Positions 51,601 through 58,297 are shown, counted from the stretch's first letter. The stretch is 64,000 nt of DNA from Ardenticatenaceae bacterium (GCA_020634435.1 JACKBS010000009.1:248001-312000); one strand, 5' to 3'. Notes: generated by a model from the sequence alone, not told the origin. Made by a program: numbers and translations.

Positions 51601-52214
51601 ATTTGGATGATCTGACGGCCGAATCTGGCTTGGAACCTTTGGCTGCGGTAGAAGAAACGGCCGTATCCTTTGATTTACCCGCCGAACCTGACGATGAAGA
51701 TGATATTGAAATGCCCGATTGGCTCGAAGAAGACGAGGATGATCGTGTTGTGGGCGAAACCGCCTGGCTGCGCACGCTGCCGGAAGTAGACACGGATACG
51801 TGGCTGGCGGCTGAAGAAGAAGCCACGCTGGCGGGCCAAGATGAAGAAATCGAACTGCCGGACACGGGTCCGCTGCGCGCGCCTGTGGCAACGCCCATAC
51901 CTGACCTGCTGGACGACGACCTGTTTGAGCCTGTGCTTGAGCCCTCGACTGGCGCGTACAGCGTGGATGAAGCCCGGCTTAATGTGGCCCGAAACGCACT
52001 GGATGACGGCCGTTTGGCCGAAGCCATCTCCCAATTTAAGGAAATGGTCGCCGAAGGGTCTGGCATGATGACGATCATTGCGGAGTTGGAGCAGGCGGCT
52101 GATGCGCATCCGCGCACCCCGGCATTGTCGCAGGTGCTAGGTGATGCGTACATGCGCAATGGTCAGCTGCAAAAAGCATTGGCATCTTACCGTGCCGCGC
52201 TTGACCAGATGTAG
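45609..52214 (+). CDS. giant acidic TPR-capped protein (2201 aa) with serial Trp-Leu motifs
   Basis: Residues 1 to about 225 are TPR helices (VEAIEHCRHILHSYP; FDQALWHLERAYEIQP). The last 80 residues are TPR-like again (GRLAEAISQFKEMV; GQLQKALASYRAALDQM). The 1900 residues between are dominated by Asp, Glu, Ala and Leu, strongly acidic and probably disordered. Set through this are some thirty short motifs of the form [DA]WL.[EDA]L, a cluster of seven LT[GE][LIM]L motifs between about 790 and 1060, and three near-identical 42-residue cassettes (1659, 1787 and 1882 on). The start is GTG with AGAGG upstream. No known enzyme domain is present. A scaffold or assembly hub with TPR caps is inferred. 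It looks intact, with no frameshift over 6.6 kb. Confidence 0.85.
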   Translation: MTSILLHDYVEQIDKLIDDNRLVEAIEHCRHILHSYPRHIDTYRVMGKALLEKQEYDAANDLFLRILGTDPNDFISHVGLSIIYKEESQFDQALWHLERAYEIQPYNVAIQGELRQLYTTQTDQRPGIIPLTRGALVRLYMQGELYQQAITELRRILAEEPDRMDLQVLLAEALWRDDQRIDAEEVCLHVLELLPNCIVTNAILAEIWLQTGRIPEAQKYLHRLHSLTCETEKSLDRETIVGQAFATEGAFILPKEASLEFLQTGTILPDKSAEPTADWVGEVSFDNLPDDGSGEVVMEPESGMHSYDWLAEIGDSQTNELGETAVSEEVASETDWFSQGQAKESLKLSTDELDADWLADLRGEIEEETDFQPMDMEELADELSGALPAEETDWFGNADEIADDEMAAFGADLGDTAVTEEPQAVDSEGLPNWLDALGNEDSPIEIDATSLMDDSLADWADSEPHIVEESKTPFWLSEIAGDELEAVQLSPEDALDWMAEDEEDEAISEIDDLIDELAEEPGDAELIEDDLSFLDDLELPVLDEPEAVESEFGPTAVLDEAEQAGEDDLKPVSETDALGGADDWLAALTEGGIDETIDLDQPLDSFAGLELDATTSELAALSDADNWLESAEADLDAILQSENIEEIYPNLAIPELDSDDFADIPDWLDSEVDLSEESEAAVSSENDPQEPPKPEEPEMEIVPEEDPTADVLNWLDELTSEKHDIPSLPDPPIETEGMPSWLNTADLEQGVEVVDEWDSASAEIPDWLQEPVSLDDVDQEENLLGEDLPTDVPGLTGLLAQIDVAPDASDAPEEALPLDQMDSLLTDWVDEDADGSLTELLGGMEMADDSLPAVDDWFGDDFAEETPSLDEEEEAELEGSGLTGLLSNLTLTEPEPTRAEDDFMSGLLDELEDEEPDEDAGGFDDSLGLGDLDLENVSLTQLLSSADDEDAGDFVADTAVSDDDWLADLTSLTDDEDLFDEEPEAEESVGLTGMLANLWSDDVAEEKTAESEPQEIPSDYDTATDEMGLTELLAGINYEEDAIASEINLDDFGVEPIEPSLTEILSGIDMDEDDDGPDLPISAEDTTWLTQLEADTGALQEAGNDDFNMAEETGLDWLTLPDEPEEEVLPEMPEPARPKEGEVVVEADSTPEDWDDPMAWLEELAAQQDEPVEELPSVAETMLDEELDSADQLMATAPMAKDTDWLAELTGGDLDDEDELDDWLAETEAEALAAELFDADADEPGLPEAQAMTESEPMFDESELARLEDLEDLFAEANVPAAELPDTQVMAEAGLQSGDSDLDDLENLDDLFADEGEISWLDELATDMLNQPEAEEIEEAPAVVDSLTTHPDMMVLDEDEEDALEEAEGAFDLEDLWDDELADEELFAAELTEPELGSSEPLMAETAVPEDEELSWLDTVMAESDEEEAEEGEAWLAEMFDDARAEAEPDEASELEDMFVAQDEAFAADEDAFDEEPGMPEEELVITGVTDALKETGGLTRAEADLEEALAWLDELDDEAELELPDEEAPPTRITLPTDAGEPEPVADWPDFDDEPETRIVAPEQDELAQALDRLEMQVREEGVAVPETAVFALAFSDEELNAALDWIEDIEAAPDVAETAVVPEPDVDAWDDALDDDEEEDVAADAAAGDFDLQAMADDPEAWLEQLLSDDIAMDVEMEPPPIKPSEDAMFVTDDAALVVETAEFEEPIEQIEDTTDELIDSLLDDVGLDDMPDDPDAAVAWLDQMVDEEELEDAATLDGETDDMLLVTEEAESEAEAALDFDIGDDPEAWLEQMLSGDMALDIDMEPPPIKPSEDAMFVTDDAAAIVEDEPEPATEPELMVPETVDDLVEAFELDESEEDEEEATAEAESDQFGMADMMDDPEAWLEQLLSDDIAMDVEMEPPPIKPSEDAMFVTDDAQVQEPAAEAEPEIELDEVALEESLDVETDIISEVPDDPDEAVVWLEQLAARQGAALEELPTVHDPDAEPEMPDWMVEDLDDLTAESGLEPLAAVEETAVSFDLPAEPDDEDDIEMPDWLEEDEDDRVVGETAWLRTLPEVDTDTWLAAEEEATLAGQDEEIELPDTGPLRAPVATPIPDLLDDDLFEPVLEPSTGAYSVDEARLNVARNALDDGRLAEAISQFKEMVAEGSGMMTIIAELEQAADAHPRTPALSQVLGDAYMRNGQLQKALASYRAALDQM
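50583..51370 (+). repeat. three 126-bp coding repeats inside the giant acidic gene
   Basis: Copies begin near 50583, 50967 and 51252 and encode DDPEAWLEQ(L/M)LS, then MEPPPIKPSEDAMFVTDDA. Copies one and three are almost identical at the DNA level, including silent positions, whereas copy two is diverged. The pattern implies recent duplication or gene conversion. Confidence 0.85.
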
Positions 52215-52300
52215 AGTTTGCGAGTTCGGTTCGTTTGAGTGACAATTAAGCTGGTTCAGTTGGGATAAGCAGCACCGTCCTGACGAAAGTTACAATTTGA

Positions 52301-52334
52301 AGAGGCAGCGCAGCGATGGCAGCTGCCTCTTTTT
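52301..52334 (+). terminator. terminator of the giant acidic gene
   Basis: AGAGGCAGC (52301-52309) pairs with GCTGCCTCT (52322-52330), followed by TTTT. It lies between the giant gene and ndk. Confidence 0.85.
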
Positions 52335-52368
52335 GCGTCAAAAATCAAAAAGAATGGAGTAAGATTTC

Positions 52369-52818
52369 ATGGAACGTACACTGATTTTAGTAAAACCAGA
52401 CGGCGTGCAGCGCGGTCTGATGGGGGAAATTGTGGCCCGCTTTGAACGGCGTGGTTTGAAACTGTTGGGGATGAAATTCATCCAGATGAGCCAGGAGTTG
52501 GCCAACCAACATTACGCGGTACATAAGGAACGGCCGTTTTTCAACGATCTTGTCTCTTACATCACCTCTGGGCCAGTGCTGGCTATGGTGTGGGAAGGCA
52601 AAGATGCGATTGCCGCTGCCCGGTCCACCATCGGTGCGACCAAACCGGCAGAAGCCGCTCCTGGCAGCATTCGTGGCGACTTTGGCATGGAAATCGGCCG
52701 TAACCTGGTGCACGGTTCCGATAGCCCAGAAAATGGGGATAAGGAAGCCAATCTCTTCTTTAAGCCCGAAGAATTGGTCACCTGGACCCGCGCCACGGAA
52801 AGCTGGATTCGCGAGTAA
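52369..52818 (+). CDS. ndk: nucleoside diphosphate kinase
   Basis: Equilibrates nucleoside di- and triphosphates with ATP through a phosphohistidine. All family blocks are present in 149 residues: ERTLILVKPDGVQRGLMGEI, RPFFNDLVSYITSGPVLAMVW, GDFGMEIGRNLVHGSDSPE with the active-site histidine in NLVHGSDS, and a C-terminal FKPEELVTW. Length is standard. It is preceded by its own upstream terminator and followed by a 17-bp perfect palindrome and a bidirectional terminator, so it is a single-gene unit. Confidence 0.98.
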   Translation: MERTLILVKPDGVQRGLMGEIVARFERRGLKLLGMKFIQMSQELANQHYAVHKERPFFNDLVSYITSGPVLAMVWEGKDAIAAARSTIGATKPAEAAPGSIRGDFGMEIGRNLVHGSDSPENGDKEANLFFKPEELVTWTRATESWIRE

Positions 52819-52820
52819 AC

Positions 52821-52856
52821 CAGCTGCGACGCACTTTCAAAAGTGCGTCGCAGCTG
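52821..52856. repeat. 17-bp perfect palindrome between ndk and its terminator
   Basis: CAGCTGCGACGCACTTT (52821-52837) and AAAGTGCGTCGCAGCTG (52840-52856), separated by only two bases (CA). There is no T tract, so it is not a terminator by itself; it precedes one. Confidence 0.8.
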
Positions 52857-52862
52857 TAAAAT

Positions 52863-52911
52863 AAAAAGCCTGGCTTACCGTTGTGGAAGCCAGGCTTTTT
52901 ATTTTTTTTCG
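52863..52911. terminator. bidirectional terminator between ndk and rsfS
   Basis: AAAAAGCCTGGCTT pairs with AAGCCAGGCTTTTT (14-base stem, ten-base loop), followed by ATTTTTTTT on the plus strand. The A run before the stem gives a T tract for the converging rsfS transcript. Confidence 0.92.
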
Positions 52912-52922
52912 GGTGGCAGGTA

Positions 52923-53279
52923 TTACGCCATTCGCATAACGATATGGGCATTGTTCCATAGACCTTCTAAGTCATAATATTCGCGGGTTTCTGGCGAAAA
53001 CACGTGCACCAGCAAGTCGCCAAAATCAACCAGCACCCAGCCAGATTCGGGTGAACCTTCTACACTTTTAGCCAGGGCTCTGGCTTTGTCTTTGGCATCT
53101 TGAGCAATGCCGTTGGCCATGGCTCGCAGCTGTCGATCGTTCTCACCATTACAAATGAGGAAATAGTCGGCAAAAACTGCCTGTTCCCGCAAATCGAGCA
53201 GCGTAATGTCGCTGCCTTTTTTATCCAAGATGGTTTCTACCAGTAAATGCGCTAATTCTAAACTTTCCAGATTTTTCAC
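52923..53279 (-). CDS. rsfS: ribosomal silencing factor RsfS
   Basis: A 118-residue RsfS/Iojap-family protein. It binds ribosomal protein L14 and blocks subunit joining under nutrient limitation. The family blocks are LLDLREQAVFADYFLICNG, RQLRAMANGI, EGSPESGWVLVDFGDLLVHVF and REYYDLEGLW. The ATG is followed by KNLESLELAHLLVETILDKKG. Its usual neighbour nadD is not present here. It converges with ndk at a shared terminator. Confidence 0.95.
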   Translation of the reverse strand: MKNLESLELAHLLVETILDKKGSDITLLDLREQAVFADYFLICNGENDRQLRAMANGIAQDAKDKARALAKSVEGSPESGWVLVDFGDLLVHVFSPETREYYDLEGLWNNAHIVMRMA

Positions 53280-53393
53280 CTCCTATGTGAAGTGGGGCGA
53301 TTGTAGCATGGAGCCTGAATGGCTGACAAGCTGCGGTTGCAACTTGCCGGACTGCGCTTTACAATTAGAGCGAATGTTCTATTTGGTTTGATG

Positions 53394-53444
53394 GTAGCCG
53401 CAGTTTTGCTGCGCTCCCGCTACGCGGAAAGAATCCGCAGCTAC
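53394..53444. repeat. CCGCAG/CTGCGG interspersed palindrome
   Basis: GTAGCCGCAG at the left and CCGCAGCTAC at the right enclose GCAGTTTTGCTGC and CCGCTACGCGG, giving nested imperfect hairpins just upstream of the ribosome site of the next gene. It resembles short intergenic repeat elements rather than coding DNA. Confidence 0.55.
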
Positions 53445-53459
53445 AAAAAGGAGTTGCTC

Positions 53460-53930
53460 GTGTCTGAACCCCAGTATGAAATTCCCCCGCGTGCTGTGCC
53501 GGAAAATGATGCCGGATATTTAGAAAAGATCACCCAGGCTGTGTTCCAGGCTGGCTTTAGCTGGCAGGTAATTCGCAACAAATGGCCCGGTTTCCAGCGT
53601 GCGTTTGCCGAATTTGATGTGGATCAAGTCGCGGCGTTTACGCCGGTTGATGTAGAGCGTTTGGTAGAAGACAAGGGCATTGTGCGGAACGGCCGCAAAA
53701 TCGAAGCTACCATCACCAATGCCCGCATTTGCCAGGAACTCATCGCCGAGCATGGCTCTTTCTACAACTACCTGCGCACGATGGATGGGCAGCCATACGC
53801 CAAGCGGGAGAAGCAGTTTTGCAAGAAGTTCAAATTTATGGGGCCGATGGGGGCTTACTTCTTCTTTTGGTCTGTCGGCGAAGATGTGCCAGAATACCAT
53901 GAATGGCGCGCCCAAAACGAAAATAAATAA
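53460..53930 (+). CDS. DNA-3-methyladenine glycosylase I-like protein (Tag-like, short)
   Basis: A 156-residue helix-hairpin-helix glycosylase-like protein. Its central part matches Tag: QAVFQAGFSWQVIRNKWPGF, AFAEFDVDQVAAFTPVDVERL, GIVRNGRKIEATITNAR, and a C-terminal KKFKFMGPMGAYFFFWSVG. It lacks the Tag N-terminal CxW and YHDxEWG segment and the zinc-binding ends. The catalytic-pocket glutamate (LEGQQAGLSW in E. coli) is replaced by a nonpolar residue (AVFQAGFSW). Glycosylase activity on 3-methyladenine is therefore uncertain. The GTG at 53460 has AAAGGAG upstream; a longer reading from 53319 runs through an intergenic palindrome and was rejected. Confidence 0.8.
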   Translation: MSEPQYEIPPRAVPENDAGYLEKITQAVFQAGFSWQVIRNKWPGFQRAFAEFDVDQVAAFTPVDVERLVEDKGIVRNGRKIEATITNARICQELIAEHGSFYNYLRTMDGQPYAKREKQFCKKFKFMGPMGAYFFFWSVGEDVPEYHEWRAQNENK

Positions 53931-53934
53931 GCAA

Positions 53935-54016
53935 ATTGCCAAGGGTGCAAAGTGCGCAGAGATTTGAAACAGCGGAAGAAACTCAGCGACCGCCACGCTC
54001 TCTGCGGTAAATAAAA
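53935..54016. repeat. CTCTGCG-type interspersed repeat 3' of the Tag-like gene
   Basis: AAGGGTGCAAAGTGCGCAGAG faces CCACGCTCTCTGCGGTAAAT. A related copy lies at 55243-55325. This word family (CTCTGCGT...) is a commonly seen intergenic repeat type in environmental bacterial genomes. Confidence 0.6.
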
Positions 54017-54017
54017 T

Positions 54018-55241
54018 ATGGCATTTTTACGTAGTTCCAGCTTTTCCTCTGACTCATGGTCCGTTTCTGAACTGACGCAGTACATTCGGGAGCTGTTTGA
54101 GATTGATTACCGCTTGCAGGACGTAGAAGTCAGCGGTGAAATCTCCAACTTTACCCGCGCCCGCTCTGGCCATCTTTATTTCACGCTTAAAGATGACAAA
54201 GCGCAGCTGAAGTGTGTGATGTGGCGCACGGCCGCCGAACGGATTCGCTTTCAGCCGCAAGATGGAGATGCGGTGGTTTTGAACGGCCGTATCTCCGTTT
54301 ATGAAGCTAGTGGCGTGTATCAGCTCTATGCCGAGCAGATGTCGCCGTTGGGCCAGGGCGACCTGGCGGCGGCTTTTGAAGCGCTTAAAGCCAAGCTGGC
54401 CGACGAAGGCCTGTTTGACGCCGAATTTAAGAAACCCATTCCCCCATTTCCGCGCAAAATTGGCATCGTCACCTCGGCCGATGCCGCCGCCCTGCGCGAC
54501 ATCATCAACGTGCTGCGCCGCCGCTACCCGCTGGTGTCCGTGCTCATTGCGCCCACGTTGGTGCAGGGAGCCGACGCGCCGCCACAAATTGTGCGGGCGC
54601 TGCGCTGGCTAGACGGCTGTACTGACATAGACACCATCATCGTGGCTCGTGGTGGTGGCTCGATGGAAGATTTGTGGGCTTTCAACGATGAAGGGGTGGC
54701 GCGGGCCATCTTTGCCGCCCAGCATCCCATCATCAGCGGGGTGGGGCATGAGGTGGACTTTACCATTGCCGATTTTGTGGCCGATTTGCGCGCGCCGACA
54801 CCATCCGCCGCAGCTGAGCTGGCGGTACCGGATGTGAGTGAGTTACGGCCGTATTTCCAGACCATCCAGCAGCAGATGAAAAACCTGGTGTTGGAGCAAA
54901 TTGGGCAGCACCGCTGGCAGGTGCAAACGCTCAGGCGATCGCTCAACCACCTGAGCCCGCGTGTGGGTATTGCCGGGAACCGGCAGCGCTTGGATGGCTG
55001 GCAGGCGCGTTTGGAGCGGGCGATGCAGCGTCGGCTGGACCAATCGAACCACCGGTTGAATGTGCTGCAAGCGCAGCTAACGGCCGTTAGCCCCAAAGCA
55101 ACATTGGAGCGGGGCTATGCCATTGTGCGGACTGGCGACGGCCGTATCGTCCGTAGTTCCACGACTGTTCGACCAGGAGATGCGCTTACCGTGCAGGTTC
55201 ATGACGGCCAGTTTGGTGTCGTTGTGGACGAAAAAGAATAA
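54018..55241 (+). CDS. xseA: exodeoxyribonuclease VII large subunit
   Basis: The catalytic subunit (407 aa) of exonuclease VII, which degrades single-stranded DNA in both directions. An N-terminal OB fold (VSGEISNFTRARSGHLYFTLKDD, in two parts) is followed by the catalytic domain with KIGIVTSADAAALRDI, LVQGADAPPQIVRAL, the GGGSMEDLWAFNDE block and a GVGHEVDFTIADFVAD block. A C-terminal helical part ends with ERGYAIVRTGDG. The length is typical. The small subunit xseB is 1.6 kb downstream, separated by two unrelated genes, unlike the usual adjacency. Confidence 0.96.
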   Translation: MAFLRSSSFSSDSWSVSELTQYIRELFEIDYRLQDVEVSGEISNFTRARSGHLYFTLKDDKAQLKCVMWRTAAERIRFQPQDGDAVVLNGRISVYEASGVYQLYAEQMSPLGQGDLAAAFEALKAKLADEGLFDAEFKKPIPPFPRKIGIVTSADAAALRDIINVLRRRYPLVSVLIAPTLVQGADAPPQIVRALRWLDGCTDIDTIIVARGGGSMEDLWAFNDEGVARAIFAAQHPIISGVGHEVDFTIADFVADLRAPTPSAAAELAVPDVSELRPYFQTIQQQMKNLVLEQIGQHRWQVQTLRRSLNHLSPRVGIAGNRQRLDGWQARLERAMQRRLDQSNHRLNVLQAQLTAVSPKATLERGYAIVRTGDGRIVRSSTTVRPGDALTVQVHDGQFGVVVDEKE

Positions 55242-55242
55242 T

Positions 55243-55325
55243 CCACAGATTATACAGAAGGCACAGATTTCTTGTTTTCTCTGCGTGGCTCTGTGCCTTC
55301 TCAGTGGACCTCTGTGTTCCGCTTT
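55243..55325. repeat. CTCTGCG-type interspersed repeat 3' of xseA
   Basis: GAAGGCACAGATTTCTTG faces CTCTGCGTGGCTCTGTGCCTTC, an inverted arrangement with about ten bases of matching arm (GAAGGCACAG / CTGTGCCTTC). It abuts the stop of xseA. Confidence 0.7.
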
Positions 55326-55339
55326 TTTGAGGATAAAAG

Positions 55340-56332
55340 ATGGCAAAAGTTTTTGTAACACAGCACATTGGTGACGCGGCGGTGCAGCGGCTGCGGGATG
55401 CTGGGCACGTGGTGATCTATCGCGACGAAACGGTGCCGATGACGCCGGATGAACTGCAAACGGCCGTTCGCTCCGTCGATGGTCTCGTTTGTCTGCTGAC
55501 GGATCGGGTGGATACGGCCGTTCTCGACGCGGCCCCGCAGTTGAAAATGGTTGCCAATGTGGCGGTGGGCTATGACAACATCGACCTGGGTGCTGCAACT
55601 CGGCGCGGTATTCTGGTGAGCAACACGCCGGATGTGCTGACGGAAACGACCGCTGATCATGCCTTTGCCTTGCTGCTGGCCATTGCCCGCCGGATTCCTG
55701 AGGCAGATACCTTTATGCGCGCTGGAAAGTATGAGCGCTTTGAACTGTTTCCGCCGCTGCTGGGGCTGGACGTGTATGGCAAAACGCTGGGCATTGTGGG
55801 TATGGGGCGGATTGGCGCAGCTGTGGCCTGGCGCGGGGCGTTGGGTTTTGGCATGAAGATTTTGTACACGGCCAATAGTGCTAAAACGGCCGTTGAGCAG
55901 GAACTTGGTGCGCAAAAGGTGAGTTTGCCGGAGCTGCTCCGCCAGAGTGATTTTGTTAGCATCAACACGCCGCTGACGCCGGAAACGCGCCACTTGTTTA
56001 CATTGGAAACGCTACGCCAGATGAAACCCACTGCCTGCCTCGTTAATACGGCGCGTGGTCCTATCGTGAAGGAAGATGATTTGCTGACGGCGCTGCGTGA
56101 AGGCGTCATTTGGGGTGCCGCCCTGGACGTGTTTGAGGCGGAGCCAAAAATGACTGCCGGATTGGCTGAATATCGTGAACGGCTGGTTGTGGCTCCCCAT
56201 TTGGGCAGCGCGACCGGGGAGACGCGGCGCAAAATGGCGGAAACGGCCGTTGCCAATCTCATCGCTGGTCTGGCGGGGCAAAAGCCACCGAATGCCCTGA
56301 ATCCACAAGTGTGGCGGGAAACATCCCGGTGA
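55340..56332 (+). CDS. 2-hydroxyacid dehydrogenase (glyoxylate/hydroxypyruvate reductase-like)
   Basis: A 330-residue NAD(P)-dependent D-2-hydroxyacid dehydrogenase. The Rossmann loop is LGIVGMGRIGAAVA near 153-166. The catalytic arginine is in LVNTARGPIV, the glutamate in ALDVFEAEP and the histidine in VVAPHLGSATGETR. The closing block resembles GyaR-type glyoxylate/D-glycerate dehydrogenases; exact substrate not certain. It overlaps the Nudix gene in a GTGA junction and lies between the two exonuclease VII genes. Confidence 0.92.
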   Translation: MAKVFVTQHIGDAAVQRLRDAGHVVIYRDETVPMTPDELQTAVRSVDGLVCLLTDRVDTAVLDAAPQLKMVANVAVGYDNIDLGAATRRGILVSNTPDVLTETTADHAFALLLAIARRIPEADTFMRAGKYERFELFPPLLGLDVYGKTLGIVGMGRIGAAVAWRGALGFGMKILYTANSAKTAVEQELGAQKVSLPELLRQSDFVSINTPLTPETRHLFTLETLRQMKPTACLVNTARGPIVKEDDLLTALREGVIWGAALDVFEAEPKMTAGLAEYRERLVVAPHLGSATGETRRKMAETAVANLIAGLAGQKPPNALNPQVWRETSR

Positions 56333-56787
56333 ACTGGAAATACCGACTCCTTTACCTAGCAGCCCGCTGCTACTGGCGGATTTTTCATCCCATCACCCTG
56401 GGCGTGAAGATTCTCCTGATCAAAGATGGGCAAGTCTGGTTGGTGAAACACAGCTACCAGCACGGTTGGTTTTTGCCCGGCGGTGGGGTAAAGCGCAATG
56501 AAGATTTGGAAACGGCCGTTCGTCGTGAGGCGCGTGAAGAGCTAGGCGCTGAACTGGGGGAGGTTTACCTGTTTGGCACGTACAGTGCCATTACTGAGTT
56601 GAAAAATGATCATGTTGTGGTGTTTTACTGCCACGATTTTACCGTAGGCCAGGCCGATAAAGCCGAGATTTTGGCGGTACGGCCGTATCCTCTGGATCAA
56701 TTGCCTTCGGACGTTTCTCGCGGCACACGCCGCCGTATCACCGAATATGTGACTGGCGGTCGCCGGGAGCAGTCTGGTGTCTGGTGA
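56329..56787 (+). CDS. Nudix hydrolase
   Basis: A 152-residue Nudix enzyme hydrolysing a nucleoside diphosphate linked to another moiety. The Nudix box is GGGVKRNEDLETAVRREARE followed by ELGAEL, with the metal-binding REARREL-type glutamates intact. The first 25 residues contain a hydrophobic/aromatic stretch (YRLLYLAARCYWRIFHP). The GTG at 56329 overlaps the upstream stop by four bases (GTGA) and is preferred over a GTG at 56311, which lacks a ribosome site. The substrate is unknown. Confidence 0.9.
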   Translation: MNWKYRLLYLAARCYWRIFHPITLGVKILLIKDGQVWLVKHSYQHGWFLPGGGVKRNEDLETAVRREAREELGAELGEVYLFGTYSAITELKNDHVVVFYCHDFTVGQADKAEILAVRPYPLDQLPSDVSRGTRRRITEYVTGGRREQSGVW

Positions 56788-56848
56788 TTTTTGAGCGGAA
56801 AGTTAAACAAGGATTCAGGGCAATCCGCCCTGGTAAATGGAGCAGATG

Positions 56849-57070
56849 ATGAGTGAAGTAAGTGAAACATTATCATTCGAGGCCGCCCTGGCCGAACTTG
56901 AAAAGATCGTTGCCCAGCTGGAATCGGGGGATTTGACGCTGGAAGCCTCGCTGGACCTGTTTGAGAAGGGGCAGAAGCTGGCCCAGCAATGTAACGTGCA
57001 GTTGGAAACGGCCGCATTGCGCATCGAACAGCTCACCAGCGACGGCGAAATCGTAGAACTAGACCTGTAA
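56849..57070 (+). CDS. xseB: exodeoxyribonuclease VII small subunit
   Basis: The 73-residue small subunit that binds XseA in several copies. The family signature is LSFEAALAELEKIVAQLE, GDLTLEASLDLFEKGQKLA and the heptad-like QLETAALRIEQL. The ATG at 56849 follows GGAG by six bases; a start four codons earlier is possible. A small CAGGGC/GCCCTG hairpin lies just upstream at 56816-56831. Confidence 0.95.
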   Translation: MSEVSETLSFEAALAELEKIVAQLESGDLTLEASLDLFEKGQKLAQQCNVQLETAALRIEQLTSDGEIVELDL

Positions 57071-57247
57071 GCCCAATTGTCAGCCCCCTCAACAATCGTT
57101 ATACTCATTTATTGCACAGGGAATGTTGTTTACTGTGGATGTGTGGGTGCGTAACGGCCGTATTGAAGCCTCCATAAAAATCCCACGAAACGAATCTAAA
57201 AATTAATTGTGGCTAAATCAGAGCCATTCAAGTGAAGGGAAAACAAG

Positions 57248-58150
57248 TTGTTTAAAAGCATACGTGAATCATTAAGCCGCACCCGAAATAACGTATTTGG
57301 TCAGATTGCTTCTGTGCTCGGTGCAGGCGACATTACCGAAGAAACCTGGGAAGATTTGGAAGCACTGCTGGTGCAGGCCGATGTAGGTGTCCCGACCACC
57401 CTGGCCATTGTGGAAGCTTTGCAGGAACGTGTGAAAAAAGATGGCCTGTACCGCGCGGACCAATTGACTGAAGCCCTTAAACAAGAGCTGCGCAAAGTGC
57501 TGGTAGATGCGCCGCCTCTGGAACTGGACGCCCCGCGCCAACTGACCATCGTCATGGTGGTCGGCGTCAACGGCTCGGGCAAAACCACCACCATTGGCAA
57601 GTTGTCGCGCCATTATCTGAACAAAGGGCGCAAAGTGATGCTGGCCGCGGCCGATACTTTCCGGGCGGCCGCCATTGATCAGCTCAAAATTTGGGGTGAG
57701 CGGGCCGATGTCCCCGTTATTTCCGGGCAGCCCAATGGCGACCCTGGTGCGGTGGCCTACGACGGCATTCGCGCGGCTCGTGCCCGTGGCTATGATTTGC
57801 TCATTATCGACACGGCCGGTCGGCTGCACACCAAATTTAACCTGATGCGTGAGTTGGAAAAGGTGTACGGTGTTTGCAAGAAGAGCGTCCACGCTGCGCC
57901 CCACGAGGTGCTGCTGGTGCTGGATGCGCCCACCGGGCAAAACGCGTTGGTTCAGGCGCAAAAGTTTAAGGAATCTGTCCACGTCACAGGTGTGATTTTG
58001 ACCAAGTTGGACAGCACGGCTAAAGGTGGCATGGTGTTTGCTATTTACCGCGAGCTGGGGCTGCCGGTGCGCTTCATTGGCACCGGGGAGCGCATTGAAG
58101 ATTTGGCCCCCTTTGACCCCGATCAATTTATCAACGGCCTGTTTGAATAA
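57248..58150 (+). CDS. ftsY: signal recognition particle receptor FtsY
   Basis: The SRP receptor GTPase (300 aa), docking ribosome-nascent chain complexes at the membrane. It consists of the N and G domains only; the long acidic N-terminal A domain of enterobacteria is absent, as in many other phyla. GTPase motifs: VVGVNGSGKTTTIGKLS, ADTFRAAAIDQL, IIDTAGRLHTKF, TKLDSTAKGG and GTGERIEDLAPFDPDQFI. It starts with TTG, preceded by AAGGGA. It ends immediately before the small inverted-repeat element at 58151. Confidence 0.97.
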   Translation: MFKSIRESLSRTRNNVFGQIASVLGAGDITEETWEDLEALLVQADVGVPTTLAIVEALQERVKKDGLYRADQLTEALKQELRKVLVDAPPLELDAPRQLTIVMVVGVNGSGKTTTIGKLSRHYLNKGRKVMLAAADTFRAAAIDQLKIWGERADVPVISGQPNGDPGAVAYDGIRAARARGYDLLIIDTAGRLHTKFNLMRELEKVYGVCKKSVHAAPHEVLLVLDAPTGQNALVQAQKFKESVHVTGVILTKLDSTAKGGMVFAIYRELGLPVRFIGTGERIEDLAPFDPDQFINGLFE

Positions 58151-58231
58151 TAGAGTTGTTCCCGAATAACAATTGTCATTCCCCCCTGCGCGGGTATGAC
58201 AGGGTAGAATTTTTATGAATGAACAACTCTA
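58151..58231. mobile_element. 81-bp MITE-like element with 11-bp terminal inverted repeats
   Basis: TAGAGTTGTTC (58151-58161) and GAACAACTCTA (58221-58231) are perfect inverted repeats bounded by TA, the target of IS630/Tc1-type elements. The interior carries a second inverted pair, TGTCAT and ATGACA. It has no coding capacity and sits between ftsY and prfB, directly at the ftsY stop. Confidence 0.55.
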
Positions 58232-58297
58232 ATCAAAATTGAATCAGGATCGTTTTGCGATCGCTGAAACCGCATACTAAGAAGGAAGTAGACCGAG

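Noticed and set aside
53319..53459. N-terminal extension of the Tag-like gene
   Set aside because: Runs through an intergenic palindrome; the GTG at 53460 has a clear AAAGGAG site.
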